From contig JAFQRJ010000006.1 in the NCBI GenBank assembly GCA_017410145.1, positions 85,062 to 149,061 of the forward strand: 64,000 bases of DNA. The letters run 5' to 3'. Shown here piece after piece: positions 27,201 to 34,630 of this stretch. How positions within the stretch are numbered: the first letter of the stretch is position 1; each line of letters begins with the position of its first letter. This stretch comes from Tyzzerella sp. GTDB lineage: Bacteria; Bacillota; Clostridia; Lachnospirales; Lachnospiraceae. The notes under the pieces are model-generated. The model was not told the origin of the DNA, did not search any database, and was given only the letters and a program-made list of their open reading frames with translations. A program made the translations under genes and the position numbers.

Positions 27201-27508
27201 AAGAGATAGGAGTGCTTCGTGCAATTGGAGCTTCAAAGAAAAATATCTCCTCCATTTTCAATGCAGAAACATTTATTGTTGGATTGTGTGCAGGCCTATT
27301 GGGGATTGGCGTTACAGCATCGTTAGTTCCACCGATTAATTATATTATTCATAGTTTGACAGACAACCATGACATTAATGCAGTATTACCGATTAGAGCT
27401 GCTATTATTTTAGTAATTCTTAGTGTTATATTAACTTTGATAGGAGGACTTATCCCATCAAGACAGGCTGCAAAGAAAGACCCTGTTTTAGCACTTCGAA
27501 GTGAATAA
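24209..27508 (+). CDS. fused ABC transporter ATPase-permease (MacB/FtsX type) with very large ectodomain
   Basis: This protein of about 1100 residues joins an ABC ATPase and a permease in one chain. Residues 1 to about 225 carry Walker A GPSGSGKTT, signature MSGGQMQRVAIARAL and Walker B ILLADEPTGALD. A first membrane segment lies near residues 270-292 (LTAFAGSIGIIGIALIL). About 680 extracytoplasmic residues follow, and then a C-terminal FtsX-type permease with three membrane segments (ISVLERTKEIGVLRAIGASK, SRQAAKKDPVLALRSE). MacB-type exporters move peptides, antibiotics or lipids, or transduce signals mechanically. The cargo is not inferable. The start is ATG 24209; the GTG at 24197 is too close to AGAGG. 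A terminator shared with the convergent lrgB gene follows. Confidence 0.93.
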   Translation: MLQIKNITKRYKTGDLVQDALKDVSLNFRDNEFVSVLGPSGSGKTTLLNIIGGLDRYDSGDLIINHVSTKNYKDRDWDSYRNHTIGFVFQSYNLIMHQTVLSNVELALTIGGISKRERKERALKALDEVGLKEQAHKKPNQMSGGQMQRVAIARALVNNPDILLADEPTGALDTETSVQVMELLKKVAKDRLVIMVTHNPELAEEYSTRIVKLKDGKVTDDSDPFLLNVKDLEEPRHKNLGKAKMSIFTALALSFNNLLTKKARTILTAFAGSIGIIGIALILSLSTGFQNYIDKIQEDTLTSYPLTVTSETADTTSMLLSMVSEKGESTGKDSVRERQYISNMFSKIGTNDLTSFKKHLEKNHEEVGEMVNLIKYQYSVSPMVYTVDCNEEITQLNPSTMLSSMMGTSSSMTTTSGMSSSIFTEMLDDPETIQAQYDVLAGRWPKKYDELILVLPEPNGITDLLVYSLGLRDDKELTDMISKIMAGEKVEEANEPLEWTYEELMDLPLKLVNPTDKYKYNENYNVYEDMSTDAEFMQEVYDKSLDLKIVGVVCSKDGNAAGSMMAGVSYTKELTEYVIEQASESEIVEKQLADREVDVFSGKRFDDESQEAGLDFQDMISVDTEMLSSAFGTTVTEKDISDMTQGYIGEISKAITADNTKAKQVVSETFVTFASDMLNEYIKANANPLTGIATIRMSQIDGVVDAFMAKESSQQALADLEVAYLVPKASYQTMYTGFLKGMLQGAIAVQNTSKPDETPDSDVTGGELPDEIEGTGSTTVQEMQTREGTGQGEQVQDMTGMLHASAVESIVAGVVSQEAIATTIDQLATGMTEAVMQKTILSKVGELSGKLVSTVATSFNVDQEKIAGAFKFDMTEEELTRLMQTMTARSVEKNADTNLLSLGFQEIDKPTAISFYFKDFESKERFIDFLEKYNNKMEKEDDEKVIKYTDLTGILMSSVKTIVDSVSYVLIAFVSISLIVSSIMIGIITYISVLERTKEIGVLRAIGASKKNISSIFNAETFIVGLCAGLLGIGVTASLVPPINYIIHSLTDNHDINAVLPIRAAIILVILSVILTLIGGLIPSRQAAKKDPVLALRSE

Positions 27509-27512
27509 GAAA

Positions 27513-27552
27513 AGAAAAAAGAAAACTTTCGGTTGAGAAAGTTTTCTTTTTT
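27513..27552. terminator. bidirectional terminator between ABC transporter and lrgB
   Basis: AGAAAACTTTC pairs with GAAAGTTTTCT around GGTTGA. It has a T tract on the + side and an A tract on the other side, so it serves both convergent genes. Confidence 0.9.
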
Positions 27553-28243
27553 AATACAACATTGCAAAGAAGGAAGCAAGTATCACTGTCAGTAATCCGG
27601 CAACTACGATAGATAAACTACTCATGGCACCTTCAATCTGCCCCAATTCCATGGCTTTTGTCGTACCCATGGCATGAGAGCTTGTTCCGATTGCTAAGCC
27701 CTTTGAAATAGGGTGATTAATGCGAAATAGCTTGCATACAAATTCAGCAATCATGTTACCAAAGATTCCGGTTACAATAATAACCGCGATCGTAATGGTT
27801 GCATAGCCACCTAATTCTTCTGAAAGGCCCATGCCGATGGCAGATGTAATTGATTTCGGCAGAAGTGTAACGTATTCTTCATGCTTTAATCCAAATAAAA
27901 CCGACATTGCCAGCACGGAAAGAAGACTGGTTAAGACACCTGCTGAGATTCCTAGAACAATTGCTGTACCATGTTTCTTTAACAGTTCCATTTGCTGATA
28001 GAGAGGAATAGCAAGGCTTACGGTAGCAGGAGTTAATAGGTAGCTTAAGTATTTGGCACTTTGATTGTAGCTTTCGTAGTCAATATCAAATGCAAGAAGG
28101 AAAAGAATTACCAACACGATGGATATTAACAATGGATTCACAAAAGCTTTTCTTGTTTTGTTTTTCAAAAACATACCGAATTGATAAGCCAGAAGACTTA
28201 TCACCACTCCGAGAGTTGTTGAATTTAAAAATAAATTATTCAT
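27551..28243 (-). CDS. lrgB: LrgB/CidB family membrane protein
   Basis: This 230-residue protein has about six membrane segments and the LrgB signature GLAIGTSSHAMGTTKAMEL followed by EGAMSSLSIVVAG. With LrgA it forms holin/antiholin-like or small-metabolite (pyruvate-type) channels studied in staphylococci, streptococci and Bacillus. Its start overlaps the end of lrgA by 8 bases, so translation is coupled. It is the last gene of a three-gene reverse operon; a bidirectional terminator follows. Confidence 0.95.
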   Translation of the reverse strand: MNNLFLNSTTLGVVISLLAYQFGMFLKNKTRKAFVNPLLISIVLVILFLLAFDIDYESYNQSAKYLSYLLTPATVSLAIPLYQQMELLKKHGTAIVLGISAGVLTSLLSVLAMSVLFGLKHEEYVTLLPKSITSAIGMGLSEELGGYATITIAVIIVTGIFGNMIAEFVCKLFRINHPISKGLAIGTSSHAMGTTKAMELGQIEGAMSSLSIVVAGLLTVILASFFAMLY

Positions 28244-28598
28244 TTATATTGGTCCCTTTTCTCTGAATCATAAAGTCGCTTGTTTTTCCTGTTATTACCA
28301 TTACCAAAACAGATGATACAATAATAATGATAATGGTTGGAAGGAGCATATTTTTTAATTGTGCCCAGTAGGTAATAAGTCCAACACCGGCAGGAATAAA
28401 CATGACTGACATGATGTTTATCAAAAACTCAGCAGTCTCTTTTACGGCATCCAATCGAATTGTTTTCGTCATTAATAATGCCAACATAATTATCAAACCG
28501 TAAATGCTTGCAGGAATCGGGAGTGGAATGAAGTGATTCAATAGTTCCCCGATGCAACTGACCAGAATAATAATCATAAATTGCATTAAATATTTCAT
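28236..28598 (-). CDS. lrgA: LrgA/CidA family membrane protein
   Basis: This 120-residue protein has four membrane helices. The motif IPLPIPASIYGLIIMLALL near residues 24-42 is typical of CidA/LrgA proteins, and FIPAGVGLITYW follows near residue 77. It begins 4 bases after the stop of the anchored protein gene upstream and overlaps lrgB downstream. It is the small partner subunit of LrgB. Confidence 0.93.
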   Translation of the reverse strand: MKYLMQFMIIILVSCIGELLNHFIPLPIPASIYGLIIMLALLMTKTIRLDAVKETAEFLINIMSVMFIPAGVGLITYWAQLKNMLLPTIIIIIVSSVLVMVITGKTSDFMIQRKGTNINE

Positions 28599-28602
28599 GT
28601 TC

Positions 28603-29358
28603 TTACTCCATTAAATAATCAAGAAAATCTAAAGTAGTTTCTGTGTTTTGTACATTTGCCGTAATGCCAAAAGCGATAATGTCGTCAATCCCTGCATAGG
28701 CATCTGCGGCTTTTTTACTTTGACTGATATCAATCATTACCGGAATCGGATCAACCATATCCTCAGGCTTTGTAGGATCCGGATATGTCATATCAGATAC
28801 GTCTTCCATCTCATTTATTTTCTCGGAACGTTTGATAAAGAAATCCTGGTCTATATACAGAAAATATGGTTCGTACATAGCAAGTTGGTCATCATTAAGA
28901 ACCTCTCTCAAATCAGAGAAATAACCTCTATAAGTCAAATCCGTCATAGCAGGCATATCGCCGGTGATAAAATCCAGAGAATCTGCGGCATGCCAAGCCA
29001 TGAGAACCTGCAGTGTTTGGTAGTTATCGTTAGCTGAATCGGAATTAAAATATAAATTCATATTCAAATTAATTTCTTCTTCTTTGCTGTCAATTTCATG
29101 GGCATCGTAAAAACCATTTACTAGTTCTTCGCCTGAAAAATCGGACTCCATTTTGTAAATATTCATCAAAACACCGTTTAGAATAATATCCGGAGCTGTA
29201 ATCATATTTACAATCCAAGATGTGATGGCAACTACCAATATGATAGGAATCATAATATGCCATTTATAATAGTCCCATATATAGGAAATCTTTTGTTTTG
29301 TTGTACCATTTTGAAGAACGGCTTTTCGTTCTTCTTTGAATTCGTCCATTAATGCCAT
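28603..29358 (-). CDS. membrane-anchored extracytoplasmic protein of unknown function, lrgAB operon
   Basis: This protein of about 251 residues has a short cytoplasmic head (KQKISYIWDYYKWHI), one membrane segment (about 37-57) and an extracytoplasmic domain. Parts of the domain (MAWHAADSLDFITGDMPAM, then RGYFSDLREVLNDDQL) loosely recall the hinge region of extracellular solute-binding proteins. ATG at 29358 is preceded by AGAGG with 8 bases spacing; a GTG at 29367 is inside that site. It is 4 bases upstream of lrgA, which suggests a sensory or ligand-presenting role for the LrgAB channel, but that is inference and no named family is recognised. Confidence 0.75.
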   Translation of the reverse strand: MALMDEFKEERKAVLQNGTTKQKISYIWDYYKWHIMIPIILVVAITSWIVNMITAPDIILNGVLMNIYKMESDFSGEELVNGFYDAHEIDSKEEEINLNMNLYFNSDSANDNYQTLQVLMAWHAADSLDFITGDMPAMTDLTYRGYFSDLREVLNDDQLAMYEPYFLYIDQDFFIKRSEKINEMEDVSDMTYPDPTKPEDMVDPIPVMIDISQSKKAADAYAGIDDIIAFGITANVQNTETTLDFLDYLME

Positions 29359-29388
29359 GGGTAACACCTCTTTTGTTTTGCTGTGGAA

Positions 29389-29417
29389 AGTATAGCATGA
29401 TGCACGTGCGAAAACAA
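29389..29417 (-). promoter_or_regulatory. promoter of the reverse-strand lrgAB operon
   Basis: On the reverse strand, TTGTTT and TATACT are separated by 17 bases, with an extended -10 TGC. It points into the anchored protein gene. Confidence 0.6.
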
Positions 29418-29487
29418 GGGATAGGGCAAGTATTTCATATTTTTTTAATTTTCTATAAATAGGGTGGCATGTTTCGACAAAAACGGA

Positions 29488-29493
29488 TATAAT
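29488..29493 (+). promoter_or_regulatory. -10 element of queA promoter
   Basis: TATAAT lies 31 bases before ATG 29525, but the -35 at the matching distance is weak. It overlaps an in-frame ATG at 29492, which argues against that upstream start. Confidence 0.5.
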
Positions 29494-29524
29494 GGAAGAG
29501 ACGAGAGATGAAAGGGTTTATAAA

Positions 29525-30550
29525 ATGAGGAAAGAAGACTTTTATTTTGACCTACCGGAAGAATTGATTGCTCAGGACCCATTGGAGGACCGTTCCAGTT
29601 CAAGACTTCTTGTATTAGATAAAGAAACCGGAGAGGTAGAGCACCGCGTATTTAAAGATGTAATAGATTATTTGGAGCCTGGTGATTGCCTGGTTATCAA
29701 TGAAACGAAAGTAATTCCGGCCAGACTTTTCGGAGCGAAAGTAGGTACAGATGCAAAGATTGAAGTGCTACTTTTAAAGCGTGGAGAAAATGATACATGG
29801 GAGACTTTGGTACGACCGGGGAAAAAGGCAAAGATTGGCACCAGAATCAGTTTTGGTGAAGGGCTTTTGGTCGGCGAAGTAGTAGATGTGGTAGAAGAAG
29901 GAAATCGATTGATACGATTTGAATACGAAGGCATTTTTGAGGAGATCTTAGACCAACTGGGACAGATGCCATTGCCACCATACATTACCCATCAATTAGA
30001 GGATAAGAACCGTTATCAGACCGTATATGCAAAACATTCGGGTTCAGCAGCGGCGCCAACGGCTGGGCTTCATTTTACACCGGAACTGCTTCAGAAGATA
30101 GAAGAAAAAGGGATTGAAATTGCCCGTGTGACTTTGCATGTTGGACTTGGGACCTTCCGTCCTGTAAAAGTGGAGAATATTTTAGAACACCATATGCATT
30201 CTGAATTTTATATGGTAAGCAATGAGGCTGCAGAGAAGATTAACCGTGCGAAAGACAATGGAAAGCGCGTGTTCTGTGTTGGGACAACCAGTTGCAGAAC
30301 GGTAGAATCAGCGGCGGATGAGAATGGCAGAATGAAAGAGTGTAGCGGATGGACGGAGATTTTTATCTATCCTGGATATGAATTCAAAGTTCTAGATTGC
30401 CTGATTACCAATTTTCATTTACCGGAGTCTACTTTGGTGATGTTAGTCTCTGCATTGGCAGGAAGAGAGCAGGTGCTTGCAGCGTATGATGAGGCGATCA
30501 AAGAACGATATAGATTTTTCTCGTTTGGCGATGCGATGATTATTAAATAA
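29525..30550 (+). CDS. queA: S-adenosylmethionine:tRNA ribosyltransferase-isomerase
   Basis: This 341-residue enzyme transfers the ribosyl part of SAM to 7-aminomethyl-deazaguanine in tRNA during queuosine synthesis. Family motifs are [15 protein letters not shown] at the start, [50 protein letters not shown] and [16 protein letters not shown] near the end. Length is typical. The start at ATG 29525 is chosen because the promoter -10 overlaps the earlier ATG. It stands alone here; tgt is not in the window. Confidence 0.97.
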   Translation: MRKEDFYFDLPEELIAQDPLEDRSSSRLLVLDKETGEVEHRVFKDVIDYLEPGDCLVINETKVIPARLFGAKVGTDAKIEVLLLKRGENDTWETLVRPGKKAKIGTRISFGEGLLVGEVVDVVEEGNRLIRFEYEGIFEEILDQLGQMPLPPYITHQLEDKNRYQTVYAKHSGSAAAPTAGLHFTPELLQKIEEKGIEIARVTLHVGLGTFRPVKVENILEHHMHSEFYMVSNEAAEKINRAKDNGKRVFCVGTTSCRTVESAADENGRMKECSGWTEIFIYPGYEFKVLDCLITNFHLPESTLVMLVSALAGREQVLAAYDEAIKERYRFFSFGDAMIIK

Positions 30551-30597
30551 ATTAAGATACTGAAGAATATAATGTACGAGTAAGGGGGATTAGTATT

Positions 30598-32052
30598 ATG
30601 AAAGAACCTAAGAAAATGGGACTATTGGAACGCAAGAAATTTGAACGAAATGCAAGGCGCAGAAAACAGAGAATTAGAACAGGAATTATTGTTTCTGTTT
30701 TGGCAGTTGTACTAATTGTTGTATGTGTGAAGTTTAAACCATGGGAGAAAATTAACTTTGGTTCCACTGTACAGACAGGCGGTAACATCAAAAACGACAA
30801 GAATGACAAAAATGCGAAAGCGGCAAAGCGATTGGAACTGATAGAATCGGCAGAGCGAATGGCGGCATCCTATGGATATGATGAAGCAGTTGAGATTTTA
30901 CAAGATATTGAAGGCTACGAGAAGGATGAAGAAGTACAAGGTATGATTTCAGATATACAGGCTGAAAAGGCGAATTGTGTACCTGTAAAATTAGAAGAGG
31001 TTACACATATCTTTTATCACTCCTTGGTAGTAGATGAAGAACGTGCTTTCAAAAATCAGGCAACTGATTCTCAAGCGGCTGGTAACAATCAGTGGATGAC
31101 AACCATAGATGAATTTAATGCTATTACACAGGAAATGTATGACCGTGGATACGTAATGGTCAGCATCCATGATTTGTACGAAGTGACAAAGGATGAGAAC
31201 GGAAAAGAGGTATGGAAAGAAGCAGAAATTCTACTTCCGGAAGGAAAGAAAGCATTTGTTATGTCTATGGATGATTTGAGCTATTACCATGCTTATGATA
31301 ATTATGGATATGCGGCAAGATTGGTTCTTGATAAGAACGGAGACGTGGTAAATGAATACTATGACGCCAGTGGGGAAATGAAGCTTGGTGCATACGATTA
31401 TGTTCCGCTTTTAGATCAATTTGTGGAGGAACATCCGGATGCATCCTACAAGGGAGCAAAGGGTATTATAGCCATGACCGGATATAACGGAGTTTTAGGA
31501 TATCGTACAGATGAAACCTATGATTACAATCATCCGACCTGTGACAGACACCAGAAGAAATGGTTGGATGCACATCCGGATTTTGACTTAGAAACCGAAC
31601 GCAAAGATGCAAAGGCAGTGGCAGATGCCATGAAAGCAAACGGCTGGGAGTTCGCAAGTCACACATGGGGACATATCAGAGTAGGGGACAGAGGCCTTGA
31701 AACCATTAAGAAAGATACAGAAAGATGGAAACGTAACGTGGAACCGATTATTGGAGAAACGAACACCTTAATCTTTGCACATGGTCAGGATTTCTATGGT
31801 AATTTTGGTGAGTATCCATCAAGCAATGAAAAGTTCCAGTTCTTCAAAGAACAGGGCTTCCGTATTTTCTGTACCGTGGATTCCACAAAATATCAGACTT
31901 TCTTAGGCACAGACTATATGCGTCAGGGCAGAAGAAACTTAGACGGATACCGCATTTACAAGAATGCAATCGGAGCACAGAACAACGTGTCAGATTTATT
32001 TGATGCAGCGAAAATCTTAGATCCGGACAGACCACCGGTACCGGAGTTGTAG
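30598..32052 (+). CDS. membrane-anchored polysaccharide deacetylase (CE4, NodB-like)
   Basis: This 484-residue protein has a basic cytoplasmic start, one membrane segment (about 25-44) and an extracellular region. A lysine/asparagine-rich linker and a helical segment (to about residue 130) precede the deacetylase domain. Metal and catalytic elements are FVMSMDDLSYY (Asp 225 and 226) and the H-x3-H motif SHTWGH (His 355 and 359), with an HGQDF near residue 398. It would remove acetyl groups from peptidoglycan or a related glycan, which often raises lysozyme resistance. AAGGGGG lies 9 bases before the start and TATAAT at 30568-30573 may be its -10. A terminator follows. Confidence 0.85.
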   Translation: MKEPKKMGLLERKKFERNARRRKQRIRTGIIVSVLAVVLIVVCVKFKPWEKINFGSTVQTGGNIKNDKNDKNAKAAKRLELIESAERMAASYGYDEAVEILQDIEGYEKDEEVQGMISDIQAEKANCVPVKLEEVTHIFYHSLVVDEERAFKNQATDSQAAGNNQWMTTIDEFNAITQEMYDRGYVMVSIHDLYEVTKDENGKEVWKEAEILLPEGKKAFVMSMDDLSYYHAYDNYGYAARLVLDKNGDVVNEYYDASGEMKLGAYDYVPLLDQFVEEHPDASYKGAKGIIAMTGYNGVLGYRTDETYDYNHPTCDRHQKKWLDAHPDFDLETERKDAKAVADAMKANGWEFASHTWGHIRVGDRGLETIKKDTERWKRNVEPIIGETNTLIFAHGQDFYGNFGEYPSSNEKFQFFKEQGFRIFCTVDSTKYQTFLGTDYMRQGRRNLDGYRIYKNAIGAQNNVSDLFDAAKILDPDRPPVPEL

Positions 32053-32061
32053 GAATTTATT

Positions 32062-32094
32062 AGTGCCAGTGTCGTTAGGACTCTGGCACTTTTA
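32062..32094 (+). terminator. terminator after deacetylase gene
   Basis: AGTGCCAG pairs perfectly with CTGGCACT around a 13-base loop, followed by TTT. Confidence 0.75.
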
Positions 32095-32108
32095 GAAGGG
32101 AAAGGATT

Positions 32109-33047
32109 ATGATGGAAGAACAAAATATGCACATGTTTAAAAATCTTCATAGGGCTTCACTTTTAATCGGTACACTTACTATTTTGTTACCGATTATCTT
32201 TTGGAACAAGATTCCAGACGAACTTCCCATGCATTATAATGCTGCAGGGGAAGTAGACAACTGGTCCGACAAAGGTTCACTAATTCTGTTGTTCTTTGTA
32301 ATTGCCCTGCTAATGGGAGTGATGAGTATTGCTGTTTATCTGGTGAAAACAAATATGGAATCGAAATATTCCAAGGATGCGGAAAAATCAGAAATGCGGG
32401 TGGCGTATCCAATAGTCATTTTGATGAATCTGATTGTACAGATTATGTTTGCTTACATTATGTTTTGTTGTGTCACATGCAGACCGTTGGGAACCTTGTT
32501 TTTGCCGATATTTCTTACAGCTACATTTGCGCCGCTTGTGTATCTGATATACAAATGTGGCAGAATACAAGCAACAAGTGGCAGTCAGAAAGAGATGTAC
32601 AAGGCGATAGAGAAGACAGAACAAGGTGTGGTGTATCGAACAGCAGTTGATTGGTGGCTGGGATTATTACTAGTCGGCTGTGAGATACTGATGATATGGG
32701 TTGCCGTAGAGCCGGTGATAAAGGAAGGAAAAATCAACTGGGTGATGCTGTTGATTTTGTTAGGAATGTCAATTCTTATTCTTCCACTGTTTGGAATAAG
32801 GTACGTCATGTATTCAGAACATTTACTGGTTTCCATGAGTATATATGGTAAAGTCAGAGTTCGATATGCAGATATCGTAGATGTAAAGAAAACAATGAAT
32901 CCTCTTTCATCAGCAGCGATGTCACTTAGACGCATACAAATCGATTATGTGGAAGATGGTGTGCATCGAATGATATTAATCTCACCGGTAAAAAGAAAGA
33001 CATTTATAAAAGAATTAGAAGATAAATGTGAAAGAAGCAAGTCATAG
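32109..33047 (+). CDS. SdpI-like (DUF1648) membrane protein with C-terminal PH-like region
   Basis: This 312-residue protein has six predicted membrane segments. The N-terminal signature IPDELPMHYNAAGEVDNWSDK is the DUF1648 motif found in SdpI-type immunity proteins and sensors. After the last helix, the C-terminal 85 residues (MYSEHLLVSMSIYGKVRVRYADIVDVK and on) resemble a bacterial PH domain. SdpI protects Bacillus against the SdpC killing peptide, but most members have unknown roles. The stop codon lies in the loop of the terminator hairpin that separates it from the convergent trpB2-like gene. ATG 32112 is an equally possible start. Confidence 0.75.
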   Translation: MMEEQNMHMFKNLHRASLLIGTLTILLPIIFWNKIPDELPMHYNAAGEVDNWSDKGSLILLFFVIALLMGVMSIAVYLVKTNMESKYSKDAEKSEMRVAYPIVILMNLIVQIMFAYIMFCCVTCRPLGTLFLPIFLTATFAPLVYLIYKCGRIQATSGSQKEMYKAIEKTEQGVVYRTAVDWWLGLLLVGCEILMIWVAVEPVIKEGKINWVMLLILLGMSILILPLFGIRYVMYSEHLLVSMSIYGKVRVRYADIVDVKKTMNPLSSAAMSLRRIQIDYVEDGVHRMILISPVKRKTFIKELEDKCERSKS

Positions 33048-33062
33048 CGACTTGCTTCTGTT
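33034..33062. terminator. terminator between convergent DUF1648 and trpB2-like genes
   Basis: GAAGCAAGTC pairs perfectly with GACTTGCTTC around ATAGC. The loop contains the stop codon of the upstream gene. The T tail is weak on both sides. Confidence 0.7.
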
Positions 33063-33072
33063 AGTTTACATA

Positions 33073-34449
33073 TTATTCCGGAATCTTTGGCAGTGTAGCA
33101 AAGCTTGCTTGCAATTCCTCGTCAGTAGGAATGTAGTCTGTCATCTTACCATCGTGGAACTTCTCATATGCATACATATCGAAGTAACCAGTTCCTGTAA
33201 GTCCGAAAAGAATAGTCTTTTCTTCTCCGGTTTCTTTGCATTTTAATGCTTCATCAATTGCAACCTTAATTGCATGGCTGCTTTCCGGTGCGGGAAGTGT
33301 ACCTTCCACGCGGGCAAAGAACTCAGCTGCCGCAAATACTGATGTCTGTTCTACGGAACGTGCTTCCATATAACCATCATGATAGAGCTGTGAAAGAATT
33401 GAACTCATACCGTGGTAACGAAGACCGCCTGAATGCGTAGAAGCAGGGATGAAGTTGCTTCCTAAGGTATACATCTTCTGAAGCGGACAAATCGCACCTG
33501 TATCGCAGTAGTCGTATGCGTATACGCCTCGTGTAAGGGAAGGACATGATGCCGGCTCTACGGCGATAAATTGGTAATCAGCTTCACCACGTAGTTTTTC
33601 ACCCATAAACGGAGCAATTAAACCACCTAAGTTGGAACCACCACCTGCACAACCGATGATGATGTCCGGTTTGATGTTGTATTTATCCATAGCAGCTTTT
33701 GCTTCTAAGCCGATAATGGTCTGGTGGAGAAGTACTTGGTTTAATACGCTTCCGAGAACATAACGATATCCTTCTAAATTACTAGCTGTTTCTACAGCCT
33801 CTGAAATCGCACATCCAAGGCTTCCGCCTGTTCCAGGATGATTTTCTAGAATCTTTCTACCAACCTCTGTTTCCATTGATGGTGACGGAGTGACGTTGGC
33901 ACCATATGTACGCATAACCTCGCGACGGAACGGTTTCTGTTCATAAGAACATTTCACCATATATACTTTACAATCCAAATCAAGATAAGAACATGCCATG
34001 GAAAGAGCAGTTCCCCATTGGCCGGCACCGGTTTCTGTTGTAACTCCTTTTAAACCTTGATCCTTCGCGTAGTAAGCCTGCGCGATTGCAGAATTCAACT
34101 TGTGGCTGCCGCTGGTATTGTTTCCTTCAAATTTGTAATAAATTTTGGCAGGTGTCTGCAGTTTTTCTTCCAAACAATAAGCTCTGGTAAGGGGAGCCGG
34201 GCGATACATCTTGTAAAAATTCAAGATTTTCTCCGGAATATCAATGTACGGAGTGGTTTCGTCCAATTCCTGTTTCGCAAGTTCCTCACAGAAAACCTCG
34301 CTAAGCTCTGAGAGCGTGATTGGTTTCATTGTTGCAGGGTTTAAAAGAGGAGCCGGTTTATTCTTCATGTCTGCACGTAAGTTATACCACTGCTTAGGCA
34401 TCTCATTTTCGTCTAAATAGATTTTGTATGGTATTTTTGTGTTGCTCAT
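33073..34449 (-). CDS. TrpB2-type tryptophan synthase beta-like PLP enzyme
   Basis: This 458-residue enzyme belongs to the TrpB2 branch, which is longer than TrpB1 and often acts without TrpA. The PLP lysine is in NNTSGSHKLNSAIAQ (Lys 117). The glycine-rich phosphate loop is GCAGGGSNLGGLIAPF, and the end has LFGLTGTGYFDM. The N-terminal 80 residues match the TrpB2 extension. TrpB2 proteins convert indole and serine to tryptophan. No other trp gene lies nearby, so it may salvage indole. A consensus TTGACA lies at 34543-34548 (reverse strand) but its -10 is weak, and the short leader contains no T-box. Confidence 0.93.
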   Translation of the reverse strand: MSNTKIPYKIYLDENEMPKQWYNLRADMKNKPAPLLNPATMKPITLSELSEVFCEELAKQELDETTPYIDIPEKILNFYKMYRPAPLTRAYCLEEKLQTPAKIYYKFEGNNTSGSHKLNSAIAQAYYAKDQGLKGVTTETGAGQWGTALSMACSYLDLDCKVYMVKCSYEQKPFRREVMRTYGANVTPSPSMETEVGRKILENHPGTGGSLGCAISEAVETASNLEGYRYVLGSVLNQVLLHQTIIGLEAKAAMDKYNIKPDIIIGCAGGGSNLGGLIAPFMGEKLRGEADYQFIAVEPASCPSLTRGVYAYDYCDTGAICPLQKMYTLGSNFIPASTHSGGLRYHGMSSILSQLYHDGYMEARSVEQTSVFAAAEFFARVEGTLPAPESSHAIKVAIDEALKCKETGEEKTILFGLTGTGYFDMYAYEKFHDGKMTDYIPTDEELQASFATLPKIPE

Positions 34450-34568
34450 AAGCTACCTCCTTATTTGTTTTTTTATTTGTTCCGAAGCATACCTTCAGAA
34501 CATGATATACAATAAGAAAACATTAGCACTTTAACGCATTAATGTCAAGGAGAATTGCGCTAAGAATC

Positions 34569-34596
34569 TTGACAAATTATGCGAATATGGTACAAT
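34569..34596 (+). promoter_or_regulatory. promoter of leuS
   Basis: TTGACA and TACAAT are 16 bases apart, with an extended -10 TGG. The leader is only about 30 bases, so no T-box can be present. Confidence 0.8.
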
Positions 34597-34630
34597 AACA
34601 AAAGATTTTTTAAGAAGGAAGAGATGAATC

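Noticed and set aside
34450..34630. T-box riboswitch for leuS or the trpB2-like gene
   Set aside because: The leuS promoter leaves only about 30 bases of leader. The reverse leader is A+T-rich without the T-box sequence or a leader terminator.
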